64,000 nucleotides of DNA from Timema cristinae (lineage: Eukaryota; Arthropoda; Insecta; Phasmatodea; Timematidae): the NCBI GenBank assembly GCA_039000515.1, contig JBCFYV010000001.1:63092621-63156620 (forward strand). The letters are read 5' to 3'. Positions within the stretch are counted from its first letter, which is position 1, and the number at the start of each line of letters is the position of its first letter. Shown in pieces: positions 22,390-33,599 of this stretch. The notes below the pieces were generated by a model that saw only the letters and a program-made list of their open reading frames with translations, did no database searches and was not told the DNA's origin. The position numbers were made by a program, and so were the translations under genes.

Positions 22390-25044
22390 TGGTTTGAATG
22401 ACAGTTGAAAATTTATATGTTTAGGTTTTAGGTTGCCAATATTTGTACAAGTTTAATGTTTTGCTATAAATGAAACTTTTTATTATTACATGATATATTT
22501 TACATTTAAAATAACATAAGCTTGTTTTCTCAAACTAATTTATTACGTTTAATAATTTTTTTTATCCAACCCAAAACAATATTTTAAACATGATTAAAAG
22601 TACTTATGCTTACTTTTCGATAATGTTTAATATAGTGCATACACTAATACTTTTTAACACAGGCATCGTATTCACCTGTAAAATAAAAAATACTTTTCAG
22701 TTTTAATATATAATAAATTATTTGATGATAATTTCATCTTATCTCGAAATAGTTTACAATAGATAGAAATATTTTATTCCGTTAAGAAATTGTTTGCGTC
22801 ATGATCAATCACATGATTTAAATTTGTCGGTCACCATTTTAAAGCAGTATTTGCTAGACATTTTATGAAAGTGTTGGGAATAATAATTTTTTGAAGGGGA
22901 ATCAAACGATAAATAAGTTTTGTGCACTACTTCAAATAGATATAAATAATATTGGCCTAAATTACTGTGGTTAACTATCACATTCATACATTACCTTATG
23001 TTTTCATTAGAGCTGTCGGGATAGGGATACATTAGGGACTATTTCTAGTAAATTTTTGATCTGTCATCCAAGTAGCTCAAGGGGTGAGTGTAATGTAGTA
23101 TCGATAGAAAAGCGTTGAAGAAACTAAATAGTATGTATGAAACGAATAAGGTTCAGATGGCCAGAAAGGTAAACTTAAAGATTATATTAAACTGAGTTAA
23201 TCTATTTTATCTTACTTAATTTCGTACAAACTCTGAAATTATATTACAAACAATATTAGTACTCAATTTAAATTAATCTAAGTCATCTATCACATATTAG
23301 AGTTTTATATTTCGTTTATTATCAAATTTAACTAATTTAATTTATCTATATCAAACTAATATTATAATAAATTAAAATCATATTTCATGGAGTAGCTAAT
23401 TCCCAATGTTCATAAACAAAGACATCAAATACGTACAACATTTAAAATATTATTCCGGTTTTCTCTAAGTTTGAGGACAAAGCTTGTTTTCAAAAACAAG
23501 ATTAATATTTCTAATATTAGTCCATGTGCATTTATTAAGAGTTTCATATCATAAGTTTGGACTTAATTTCCAACGTTCAGAGAATTGTGATGTTTACAAC
23601 CAATAGTGTGATTAGCCAATCACGCCACCGAGGCGGTTCTAAAAGGGATTAAATGCTATAGTTGCTTCTTGATTGTCATGCAGAGAATGAGTGAGAATTG
23701 AGAAATAATGTCATTTGTTCTGCCTCCACACTCCACCCTGGTAAATGTGAAGCTAGCAAAACAGTTGTTTCTTTTGATATCGATCCGATACCGGAGTGTG
23801 AATACTAATATCAGTAAAAGTATTGTAAAAAAGTATTGAGTAGAAAAATACTAGTGTCGAAAGGAAAATATCGATATTGGTAAGGTATTGATACTTTTTT
23901 TTCACATCCCTAATGATAACTGTAAACATAAAATATTGTTAAAAAGTTCCAACCAGGTTTACGAATTTATATTAATATACTTTTTTTGTAGCTAAGATAA
24001 CTACGATGCTAAGAATTATGTAATCATCCAGGCCTAGGTTGCAATTTTATATAAAGACATATTAAATACATGGGTTACTAGTTTTGCAATTTGTCTTCTT
24101 TCAACTCTAACGTGATACATCTATTGTAATATAAGATGCACAGACAAGACTAGAAAGAGAGCTTGCTTGCTCTTACAAAACCAGCAAAGCGACGCTGTAG
24201 AGTGGGTTGCATCAGCTGCAAATCAGCTGCAAGCTTATGACTCTACTAATGTCTGTTCACGGTAGGAATTGACTTTTGAAAGGCCTTTTTCCCTACCATA
24301 AATCTATTAAATAGTAGGATATTGGTAGGAAAAAAGACCTTTCAGAGAGTAATTCCTACCGTGAATGGAATATAGTCCACTTTATCCAACCCTGTTGGGC
24401 GCCATGAATGTGCAAGCAGTTGGTAAAGTCGTCCCAATCCCTTACACTGGTCCATATACTAGTCAAGACTCCGTCTCATGAGTAAGGGTGGCGGAGGATT
24501 ACGTTTATAAAACATGGGGGGAAAGAGCAAGTCTAGCCTCTATATCAGGACAAATATATTTAATCCGGGTGGCGCAATATAGCCCAAAAGCTATATAATA
24601 CAAGCATGGGGATGGACGCTATTAAAAGAATAAGAGGTTATATTAGAAAAATAACATAGTTCAATAGATGTTTTTACTTGGTTATGTCTTATAAAATATT
24701 TAAAACTAAATTTTAATATAATTTGAAAATGAATAAGTCAATTGGGCAAATTAAAGGATGTAACCTTTGTTAACCCTGAAAGGTAGTGAGCTGGTTTTGT
24801 TTGGTTCCACAATAACATAGCTATAGTATAGGACTATAGTGTAGTGGTTTAAGGTAAGACTTCTACCGTTCAGGGTGAACGAAGTGAAGAGCAATAATAT
24901 AATGTTTGTGTTATTGGCTGTGAAAGCCATCTAACTACAGTGATACTCTAACAAGTAATGCATATCTAAGATAAGAGCCTGGTAGTGTCTGCTGAACCAT
25001 GTTTACTGTCATGGTTCAAGATGAGGTAAATTAACCTTTCCCAG
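22390..25044. other. AT-rich region without genes
   Basis: About 2.6 kb of AT-rich sequence with no convincing coding frame; the few short ORFs are compositional. Apart from the palindromic repeat at 24256-24365 I see no element. The stretch near 24170-24240 holds a small duplicated AAATCAGCTGCAAGC-type motif. Confidence 0.5.
24256..24365. repeat. 110-bp palindromic (foldback) MITE-like repeat
   Basis: The two halves are near-complementary. The left arm starts TTCACGGTAGGAATT and runs through GAAAGGCCTTTTTCCCTACC. The right arm ends AATTCCTACCGTGAA and carries GGTAGGAAAAAAGACCTTTC. Arms are roughly 46 bp with a short AT-rich loop. No coding capacity. The flanks do not show a clear duplication. 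Confidence 0.85.
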
Positions 25045-27310
25045 AATGGCATCAGTGGGCATGTGGTCTTGCAGTGGCCAGTCTCACTGTAATAGCTGTC
25101 AATAACTATATATAAACTTAGTGGGCATGCACAGTGTTATTAACTACCAGATAGTCACTTTAATAGTTGTCAATCCCTGCTACTCAACTTAGTGGACATG
25201 TACAATGCTATTAATTACCAGATATTCACTGTAATAGTTGTCAATCCCTGTTTCTCAACTTAGTGGACATGTACAATGCTATTAATTACCAGATAGTCAC
25301 TGTAATAGTTGTCAATCCCTGCTTCTCAACTTAGTGGACATGTACAGTGCTATTAATTACCAGATAGTCACTGTAATAGCTATCAATCCCTGCTTCTCAA
25401 CTTAGTGGACATGTACAATGCTATTAATTACCAGATAGTCACTGTAATAGTTGTCGATCCCTGCTTCTCAACTTAGTGGGCATGTACAGTGATATTAATC
25501 ACCGGGCAGTCACTGTAATAGCTATGAATCCCTGCTTCTCAACTTAGTGGACATGTACAATGCTATTAATTACCAGATAGTCACTGTAATAGTTGTCAAT
25601 CCCTGCTTCTCAACTTAGTGGACATGTACAGTGCTATTAATTACCAGACAGTCACTGTTATAGTTGTCAATCCCTGCTTCTCAACTTAGTGGATATGTAC
25701 AGTGCTATTAATTACCAGATAGTCACTGTAATAACTATCAATCCCTGCTTCTCAACTTAGTGGACATGTACAATGCTATTAATTACCAGACAGTCACTGT
25801 AATAGTTGTCAATCCCTGCTTCTCAACTTAGTGGACATGTACAGTGCTATTAATTACCAGATAGTCACTGTTATAGTTGTCAACCCCTGCTTCTCAACTT
25901 AGTGGACATGCACAGTGCTATTAATTACCAGACAGTCACTGTTACAGTTGTCAATCCCTGCTTCTCAACTTAGTGGACATGTACAGTGCTATTAATTACC
26001 AGACAGTCACTGTAATAGTTGTCAATCCCTGCTTCTCAACTTAGTGGACATGTACAGTGCTATTAATTACCAGACAGTCACTGTAATAGTTGTCAATCCT
26101 TGCTTCTAAACTTAGTGGATATGTACAGTGCTATTAATCACCGGGCAGTCACTGTAATAGCTATCAATCCATGCTTCTCAACTTAGTGGACATGTACAAT
26201 GCTATTAATTACCAGATAGTCACTGTAATAGCTATCAATCCCTGCTTCTCAACTTAGTGGACAAGTACAATGCTATTAATTACCAGATAGTCACTGTAAT
26301 AGTTGTCAAACCCTGCTTCTCAACTTAGTGGGCATGTACAGTGCCATTAATCACCGGGCAGTCACTGTAATAGCTATCAATCCCTGCTTCTCAACTTAGT
26401 GGACATGTACAATGCTATTAATTACCAGATAGTCACTGTAATAGTTGTCAATCCCTGCTTCTCAACTTAGTGGACACGTACAGTGCTATTAATTACCAAA
26501 CAGTCACTTTAATAGTTTTCAATCCCTGCTTCTCAACTTAGTGGACATGTACAGTGCTATTAATTACTAGACAGTCACTTTTATAGTTGTCAATCCCTGC
26601 TTCTCAACTTAGTGGACATGTACAGTGCTATTAATTACCAGACAGTCACTGTAATAGTTGTCAATCCCTTTTTCTTAACTTAGTGGAAATGTACAGTGCT
26701 ATTAATTACCAAACAGTCACTGTAATAGTTTTCAATCCCTGCTTCTCAACTTAGTGGACATGTACAGTGCTATTAATTACCAGACAGTCACTGTTATAGT
26801 TGTCAATCCCTGCTTCTCAACTTAGTGGACATGTACAGTACTATTAATTACCAGACAGTCACTGTAATAGTTGTCAATCCCTGCTTCTCAACTTAGTGGA
26901 CATGTACAGTGCTATTAATTACCAGATAGTCACTGTAATAGTTGTCAATCCCTGCTTCTCAACTTAGTGGACATGTACAGTGCTATTAATTACCAGACAG
27001 TCACTGTTATAGTTGTCAATCCCTGCTTCTCAACTTAGTGGACATGAACAGTGCTATTAATTACCAGACAGTCACTGTAATAGTTGTCAATCCCTGCTTC
27101 TCAACTTAGTGGACATGTACAGTGCTATTAATTACCAGACAGTCACTGTTATAGTTGTCAATCCCTGCTTCTCAACTTAGGGGACATGTACAGTGCTATT
27201 AATTACCAGACAGTCACTGTTATAGTTTTCAATCCCTGCTTCTCAACTTAGTGGACATGTACACTGCTATTAATTACCAGACAGTCACTGTTATAGTTGT
27301 CGATCTCTCT
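25045..27310. repeat. 71-bp satellite, about 32 units
   Basis: The unit contains AACTTAGTGGACATGTACAG, TGCTATTAATTACCAGACAG and TCACTGTAATAGTTGTCAAT, then CCCTGCTTCTC. The period is 71 bp, measured between successive ACTTAGTGG starts (25187, 25258). Most units differ by a few substitutions. A distinct variant with ATCACCGGGCAG and a GGGCATG start recurs at about 25500, 26130 and 26350. The first units (before 25190) are the most diverged. Confidence 0.95.
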
Positions 27311-28499
27311 GGATCAGCTGCTTCTCAAATGACAGTTTCCGGTCTTGCTTGTGAACACTACTCATTCTATTATCTGTGATGTTGGTAGCATGGTGAGCTT
27401 GCTTTACACGGTGCTGGGGGGGAGGGGGGGAGTAACATGACGTGAGAGGTCTCAGTTTCCATACATAAGGCCATATTTAAGTTTGATCTGATAATATGAG
27501 ATTAATATATATTAGTGTAAATACTTTATAAACAAATCTGAAAACTATGCATTAAAGCCTTTAAAAATACGCAATTGCCCTCCAAGTGTTAGGAAGTTAT
27601 TTTTTTCAACCGCATCTTACTACCCCGGGCTTTATGAAGCATAACATTTAATAACCCTTCGATTATTGAGAACATGTTTCTAATACTAATCTAAGGACAT
27701 CAATCAATATAGATAAATGACACCTACTTTAGTGCCCCATTTTATCCCTATCATGACTACCCATGTTAAACAAATGATTTGCATTAAATCATATGACAGA
27801 TGGCGGTATATGCCTACCCCACCCTTTCTTTCATTGCAACAGTAGTTAATGAAAATTCAAAACAAACTCCAATGACAATCCTCTTGTAAGAAGATTACCG
27901 TCTCAAACCTATTCAATACAGCACCGAGCTAGTTGGAGACCGACTAGGCAGTGTGGGTAATTTATTGGCGGGAAGCAACTACAGCATTGTCCGCACAAAG
28001 AGCCACGAGTAATATGGTGACATGCATGGTGCGAACAATGTGCAGCTGGACTTGGTGATGACCAACTGGCGAGTAAACACACGGCAAGAAGGCGGCTAGT
28101 AGAACTTTAGTCATGTGAGATAGAACTAAAATAAAGAAGAAAGAAGAGGTGTCGAATACATATGACCCATCTCACGACATGATATTTAAAAGTACCCTTA
28201 AAATAATTAGAAATTGTGAACTGAACAGAAATAATAGCTTCGACACATTGTATGCAAGACTTCTCACATTATTTGAATAGCTGCCTCTCTTTATCACATC
28301 TTCAATCATGCGCTCGGCACCCATTCTTCTCTATTCTCAGTCCTTCTCTTCATATTCCAATCTCGGTCGCCCTTTCCCCCTCTTTCCTTCCATATTTCCT
28401 CCCGAAATGTTGACCAAAATTAACTATTTCTAAATATATTATATTTAGAAATAATTAGTGTTTGGTCAATGTCTAATTCATGTGCCTATTCTCATTTTA
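27311..28499. other. No gene recognised
   Basis: Mostly AT-rich. A G-run lies at about 27415-27431, and a short piece CATCTTACTACCC near 27613 may be a scrap of the SINE-A/B tail. A perfect small palindrome ATTTCTAAATAT/ATATTTAGAAAT occurs at 28428-28453. Confidence 0.4.
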
Positions 28500-28680
28500 A
28501 TACCTTACTATTTCCATTCATTCGGTTGAAAAACCTCTTCATTTTTAACTCTGTCTGTCAAAGATATCTTTTTTACTCTTATCCAGTACCATGTATCAAG
28601 CGCCTCAATTCTTTTCCTTTACCGCTTTCCTAAGGTCCATATTCTTGACCCATACCAAGTAATACTTTATTTTCTGACGT
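28500..28680 (-). pseudogene. LINE reverse-transcriptase C-terminal fragment
   Basis: Minus strand reading EALDTWYWIRVKKISLTDRV then KNEEVFQPNEW. This is the post-RT segment typical of RTE/CR1-like arthropod LINEs (.KRIEAFEMWCWRRM.RISWTDRV.NE.V). It is a short fragment with a frameshift just upstream. Confidence 0.65.
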
Positions 28681-28789
28681 TAATATTGATATTTTTGATG
28701 TTAAAAGTTGTCTTATGGAAAGCAACATTTCCTTGGGGCCATCATATGTACCTTAAAAGAACTCAACATAGCAAATAGAGGCATTTACT

Positions 28790-29030
28790 TGAGAAGATCA
28801 GGCGGACAGACAGGGTGACAAATAAAGATGTCCTAAAAAAAAGTGGGTGAAAAGAGATCCATTAGGGATGTGGTTCTTCGGTTCCTAGCCAACTGGATCG
28901 GACATATCCTTAGGAGGAAGCAAGAAGAAGGATTCAAACACTAGGTGACTTGAAGGGGAGAAGAAAGTTCTGGGAGCTTAAGGAGGAGACAGAGGACAGG
29001 GTGCATTGGCGGTCTAAGTCCACTGATAAA
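28790..29030 (+). pseudogene. LINE reverse-transcriptase C-terminal fragment, opposite strand
   Basis: Plus strand, frameshifted: TDRVTNKDVLKK, GEKRSIRDVVLRFLANWIGH, ILRRKQEE and DLKGRRKFWELKEEAED. It matches the extreme C-terminus of the same LINE class as the minus-strand fragment at 28500-28680, with the two fragments facing opposite ways about 110 bp apart. Confidence 0.65.
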
Positions 29031-29344
29031 AGTATTTGACATATTTTAAGACTATATTTTAAATTGTTATTGCTTTTCATTTGGTTATATTATAGGGTAT
29101 ATATATTTAATTAATAGACAGGTAATAATTAAAACTTGGAGGAGCAGAACCCAAACGGGCAGTGAGATGCAAGGACCTGATATTGAAAATATGTGGACAT
29201 TAGCTCTCCTGGATCTATGGAGATTGTTAGTGTGTTGTACAGAGGGTGTCTTATGTCAGTTTATTACATGGTAAAATACCTTGAATATAACAATAAGTGT
29301 GGACTACATAGTCGGTAAAATTATGCCTGGCGTGACCGTCTACT

Positions 29345-30265
29345 TGAAAACTCCGGCTCCAATAATACCAGCATCATGCTAGTACCAGTGACAATAGAGT
29401 AACAACCATGGCTCTAATAATACCGGCATCATGCTAGTACCAGTGACAATAGAGTAACACCCCTGGCTCTAATAATACCGGCATCATGCTAGTACCAGTG
29501 ACAATAGAGTAACACCCCTGGCTCTAAATAATACCAGCATCATGCTAGTACCAGTGACAATAGAGTAACAACCATGGCTCTAATAATAACAGCATCATGC
29601 TAGTACCAGTGACAATAGAGTAACACCCCTGGCTCTAAATAATACCAGCATCATGCTAGTACCAGTGACAATAGAGTACCAACCATGGCTCTAATAATAC
29701 CGGCATCATACTAGTACCAGTGACAATTGAGTAACAACCATGGCTCTAATAATACCGGCATCATGCTAGTACCAGTGACAATAGTAGTAAAAACCCATGG
29801 CTCTAATAATACCGGCATCATGCTAGTACCAGTGACAAGAGACTGACATCCCTGGCTCCAATAATACCGGCATCATGCTAGTACCAGTGACAATAGAGTA
29901 ACACTCCTGGCTCTAAATAATACCGGCATCATACTAGTACCAGTGACAAGAGACTGACACCCCTGGCTCCAATAATACCAGCATCATACTAGTACCAGTG
30001 ACAATAGAGTAACAGCCATGGCTCTAATAATACCGGCATCATGCTAGTACCAGTGACAATAGAGTAACACCCCTGGCTCTAATAATACCGGCATCATGCT
30101 AGTACCAGTGACAATAGAGTACAGCCATGGCTCTAATAATACCAGCATCATGCTAGTACCAGTGACAATAGAGTGACACCCCTGGCTCTAATAATACCGG
30201 CATCATGCTAGTACCAGTGACAAGAGAACTGACACCCCTGGCTCCAATAATACCATCATCATGCA
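29345..30265. repeat. ~56-bp tandem repeat, 16 units
   Basis: The unit core is CATCATGCTAGTACCAGTGA followed by CAATAGAGTAACACCCCTGG and CTCTAATAATACCGG. Sixteen copies were counted by TAGTACCAGTGACAA. Two sub-types alternate irregularly: AACA(A)CCATGG and (A)CACCCCTGG. A third variant has GAGACTGACA. Confidence 0.92.
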
Positions 30266-31649
30266 ATGGCAATGACATCACATTACAAACCAGGTGTTTT
30301 GCAATAAAATTTGAAAATTTTATAATAGTAAATTAATTTAAACATATAATAGTCTATAGCTTATTAATAATGAAAATATTAAACCAACCCACACGTTTAG
30401 GGTGTCTCTTATTTAATTTATGGGCGATAGTTTGCAATGCTCTAGTAAATAAACTCTTATACAGATTTAATGATTGTCTGTAATATGAACGGTAGCCTAC
30501 ATTTTAAAATTAAGTGCTCAACAGAGAATCAATTAACTTTTCCTAAAGCAAAATTAACCAATGTTTATTGATAACGTTTATGCTCGTAATAGTGTTTTCC
30601 AAATATTTTTGGGGTTTGACCCCAATCTTTGCATCCAAGATTGTAGGAACCCCTAAGTACAAATATTAAGCTTTTTATTAATATCAAGTGAATATATAAC
30701 TCTCATAAAATGTACCACTAACTTTTAATTGAAAATTTTAAAATATATCAAATGAAAATCATAAAATATTTGTATTTATTTTAAACGCGTATGTATAGCA
30801 TAGAAATAATAATGATATTTCAGTAAACAGCAGCTGTACAGTTGAGTGGGATAGTTGATCTCTCATTGATGTACATAGTTGGTGAAACCTTGGCTCTGAA
30901 ATAGACTGTCTGACAACGTCTCTACGTTCAACCAGTTCATAACGTAATTGGTTTTAATTGCGGCCACAACATAAAATCATGTTTCACAGAGATAGGACGT
31001 GGAATATGATAAGAGATTCGTTACAGCCTTTGCACTTATTAATGGTTAATCAATTTCAGTCTGAAGCCAAAACTGTGTGAGTTCACATGACTTATTTAAA
31101 ATGTTGTTCCATTATGCAAGCCGAGGACAGGTCGGCCCGTTCTTGTTGTACATTTGTTGGCAGACTCTTGCATGCTTCCATAGAAAAAGAATTCCCACCT
31201 ACTCATTTTGACTGACTTCATCAACAGATTCCTTCAAATATTATTTGAGACCCAACTTTAACATTTTGAAATGGTTGATGATAAAAAGGTTTTTTTTTAA
31301 AATGCCATACAATATCAAGTTCTTTAAGAGTTTCGTTGATCCATGGGAACATGTTTCTATAAGCAAGATACACTCTAGTTTGCCAAGTAAGGTTAATATA
31401 ATAATTTTCATTCTTTTACGTAAATACTAATTCCATCCTTCAGCTCACACAGCCTTACAAGCGTGATAGCCAGTGTGCAGCAAAGTAGTACAGTGCGTTT
31501 AGAAAGTCGGTGACCACTTAGGCCACGATGTGTGGCATCTATACAAGATGTTTAAAGTAATATATAATATCACGAGCTATCAGATAACCCAGCCATCTGC
31601 GACCCGGTAGTTGGCTTATGCACCACATTTACAATTATTATTATTATTA
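30266..31649. other. AT-rich region without genes
   Basis: No coding region or known repeat recognised. A (TTA)n run at about 31636-31652 adjoins the next SINE pair. Confidence 0.45.
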
Positions 31650-31796
31650 TTATTGTTTCGGATGAATCTTATTAAGAATCAAATAGCCGAAGCTATTATG
31701 TATGCATTTAGTGAGGGATCACTCCACACAGATATCATATTTTGAAAATTGAAAAATGACACCTGGACACGGGAAAAGAACGCGGGACCTTTGGCT
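31650..31796 (-). repeat. SINE-C copy, minus orientation (left arm of inverted pair)
   Basis: The reverse complement reads AGCCAAAGGTCCCGCGTTCT, CCCGTGTCCAGGTGTCA, then ATATGATATCTG and TAATAGCTTCGGCTA, ending in an (AAT)n tail. It is nearly identical to 31939-32060 in opposite orientation. The 5' head upstream of AGCCAAAGG differs from the other arm and no A box is recognisable. Confidence 0.8.
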
Positions 31797-31897
31797 CGTG
31801 ATATTAGAAATCACACATTTGTAACCGATGATTTCCCTAAGTCCATCTTAGACTCTCTGATTTAAAATATGAGTGAAGAATGACCAAGGGCACGGGA

Positions 31898-32065
31898 CGA
31901 TTCCTGGATAGCTCAGTGGTAAGAACATTGGCGTACTAAGCCAAAGGTCCCGGCTTCTATTCCCGTGTCCAGGTGTCATTTTTCAATTTTCAGAATATGA
32001 TATCTGTTTGGAGTGATCCTTCACTAAATGCATACATAATAGCTTCGGCTAATTGATTTTTAACC
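31898..32065 (+). repeat. SINE-C copy, plus orientation, with tRNA-like head
   Basis: The head has A box GGATAGCTCAGTGG and B-box-like GGCTTCTATTCCC, followed by CGTGTCCAGG, so it is tRNA-derived (a decayed B box lacking GTTCGA). The body TGTCATTTTTCAATTTTC and the 3' part match the minus-strand copy 150 bp to the left. It is not a functional tRNA gene because no cloverleaf acceptor stem pairs. Confidence 0.8.
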
Positions 32066-32657
32066 TGATTATTGTATCAAATTTATGTTATAATTCCAAT
32101 AGTAATAAGTGGTTCCTTGGTTAGGTTGTTCTAAGAACAATTTCATATAAGTTTATAATAATCACAAAGTGCAAGTAAAATACTATTAGTGCATTAAACA
32201 AATACAGCTAATTATTCGGAGACGATCAAAAATAATCGTAATATAATGTACAAATAGTGAATTATTTAAAGAAAAATTCTTACCCATTCTGGATCTATGA
32301 ATACAGCCTCCTTGTTACCAAATTAACGTCAAGTGAAAAATAATATTAAACACGAGTAAACATTACATAAATTTAAACTGGGTAGAATGTGCGAATAAAA
32401 GTGTGTGTGTGTGTGTGTGTGTGTTGCGGGGTAGTGGTCTCTAGGGAACAAACGACCTTGTCCCAGTAGTATCTCTGTTCCATACAATAAGTCATGTGGG
32501 GTTGGGGAGAAATAAGGGGCAGCCAATCATTAACAGGCCCTTCATATGTGTCAGTCATAATCTGTGACGGACATGGAAAACTAGACAAGCCTTGCTTGAT
32601 GCCATCCAATGGCAATGAATGAGGTGGAAATATTACAACTATTGATCATTCCTCTCT
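32066..32657. other. Spacer with a GT microsatellite
   Basis: No gene. A (GT)n run of about 12 units lies at 32401-32424. Confidence 0.6.
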
Positions 32658-32669
32658 TAAACAATAGTA

Positions 32670-32945
32670 TTATTATTAGCACCGCGTCTTTCTACCCGTT
32701 CGGGTTATACGCACTTACTCTAATGTGTAATGGTAGGGTGATTGTGAGATGGAAATGAAGGACCTACAGTTTAACGTGGAATCCAAACCACGGTGGAGGC
32801 CTGGCATTCTCCACATTCACAAGATGTATTGTCAGAGGTGAAGGAAGGGTTTGGTAATCAGATAAATCTGTGCCGGGACCGAGGATTGAACCCCGGCCGC
32901 CAGCACAGAAGTCTGATACCTTACCCCTAGACCACCAGGTCACCC
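32670..32945 (-). repeat. SINE-A copy 4
   Basis: Complete, minus orientation. Perfect 12-bp target-site duplication TAAACAATAGTA at 32658-32669 and 32946-32957. tRNA head with A box TGGTCTAGGGG and B box GGGTTCAATCC. It is only slightly diverged from the other copies, so it is probably recent. Confidence 0.95.
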
Positions 32946-32957
32946 TAAACAATAGTA

Positions 32958-33599
32958 CAAAACATTTACCATCCCTGTCTAGCTTATACATTTCCCTTGT
33001 TGGTGCTTTACTTTTTAAACCCAACGATTTGCCATTTTGTAGCTTAAAAATTAACATCGTTATTTATATTAAATTAGCATGATATATTATATTCATTAAT
33101 TCATTTAGTGAAAGCAATTTAACTACAAAGGAATTTTCAAACAACTTTTTTTAACAAAATATGAAAATTAGCATTGTATCTCAGTTTCACGAGTTTCCAA
33201 ACATATCACGTCATAAGTCTCGTCCCAATTGTTTAGGAAAGCCGATAATTTTGTGGTGGCTATAGTAATAGTCATTAGCAACGCCTGAAAAGTTTGAAAT
33301 TTATATATTTCATACGATGCTAGCATTTTTTTTATAACATATTGAAATATTTAAAGTAAAACTTGAAATATTTCAAGTAAAACATGAAAAAGTTTTATTG
33401 TTAGAAACTTTTTTATTTTTATTTTACCTGGGGTATATTAAGCGAAATTAATTATAAGAATAGTTCAAATTTATTTTTAAAAAACTGGCCAAGAGCACCT
33501 TCCATTATTGTGTAGTGGCGGCTTTATTCCGCAAAATAGGCAACATGATTTACTCTCTGCCCGGGTTTGAAGAACACATCACTATTAAACAGTTGTGAC
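32958..33599. other. AT-rich spacer
   Basis: Nothing recognised. Confidence 0.5.

Noticed and set aside
24820..24890. tRNA-like TATAGTGTAGTGGTTTAAGG
   Set aside because: Only an A-box-like string; no B box or paired stems.
25045..27310. CRISPR-like array (regular repeats)
   Set aside because: Units are contiguous with no unique spacers and the context is a eukaryotic repeat region; it is a satellite.
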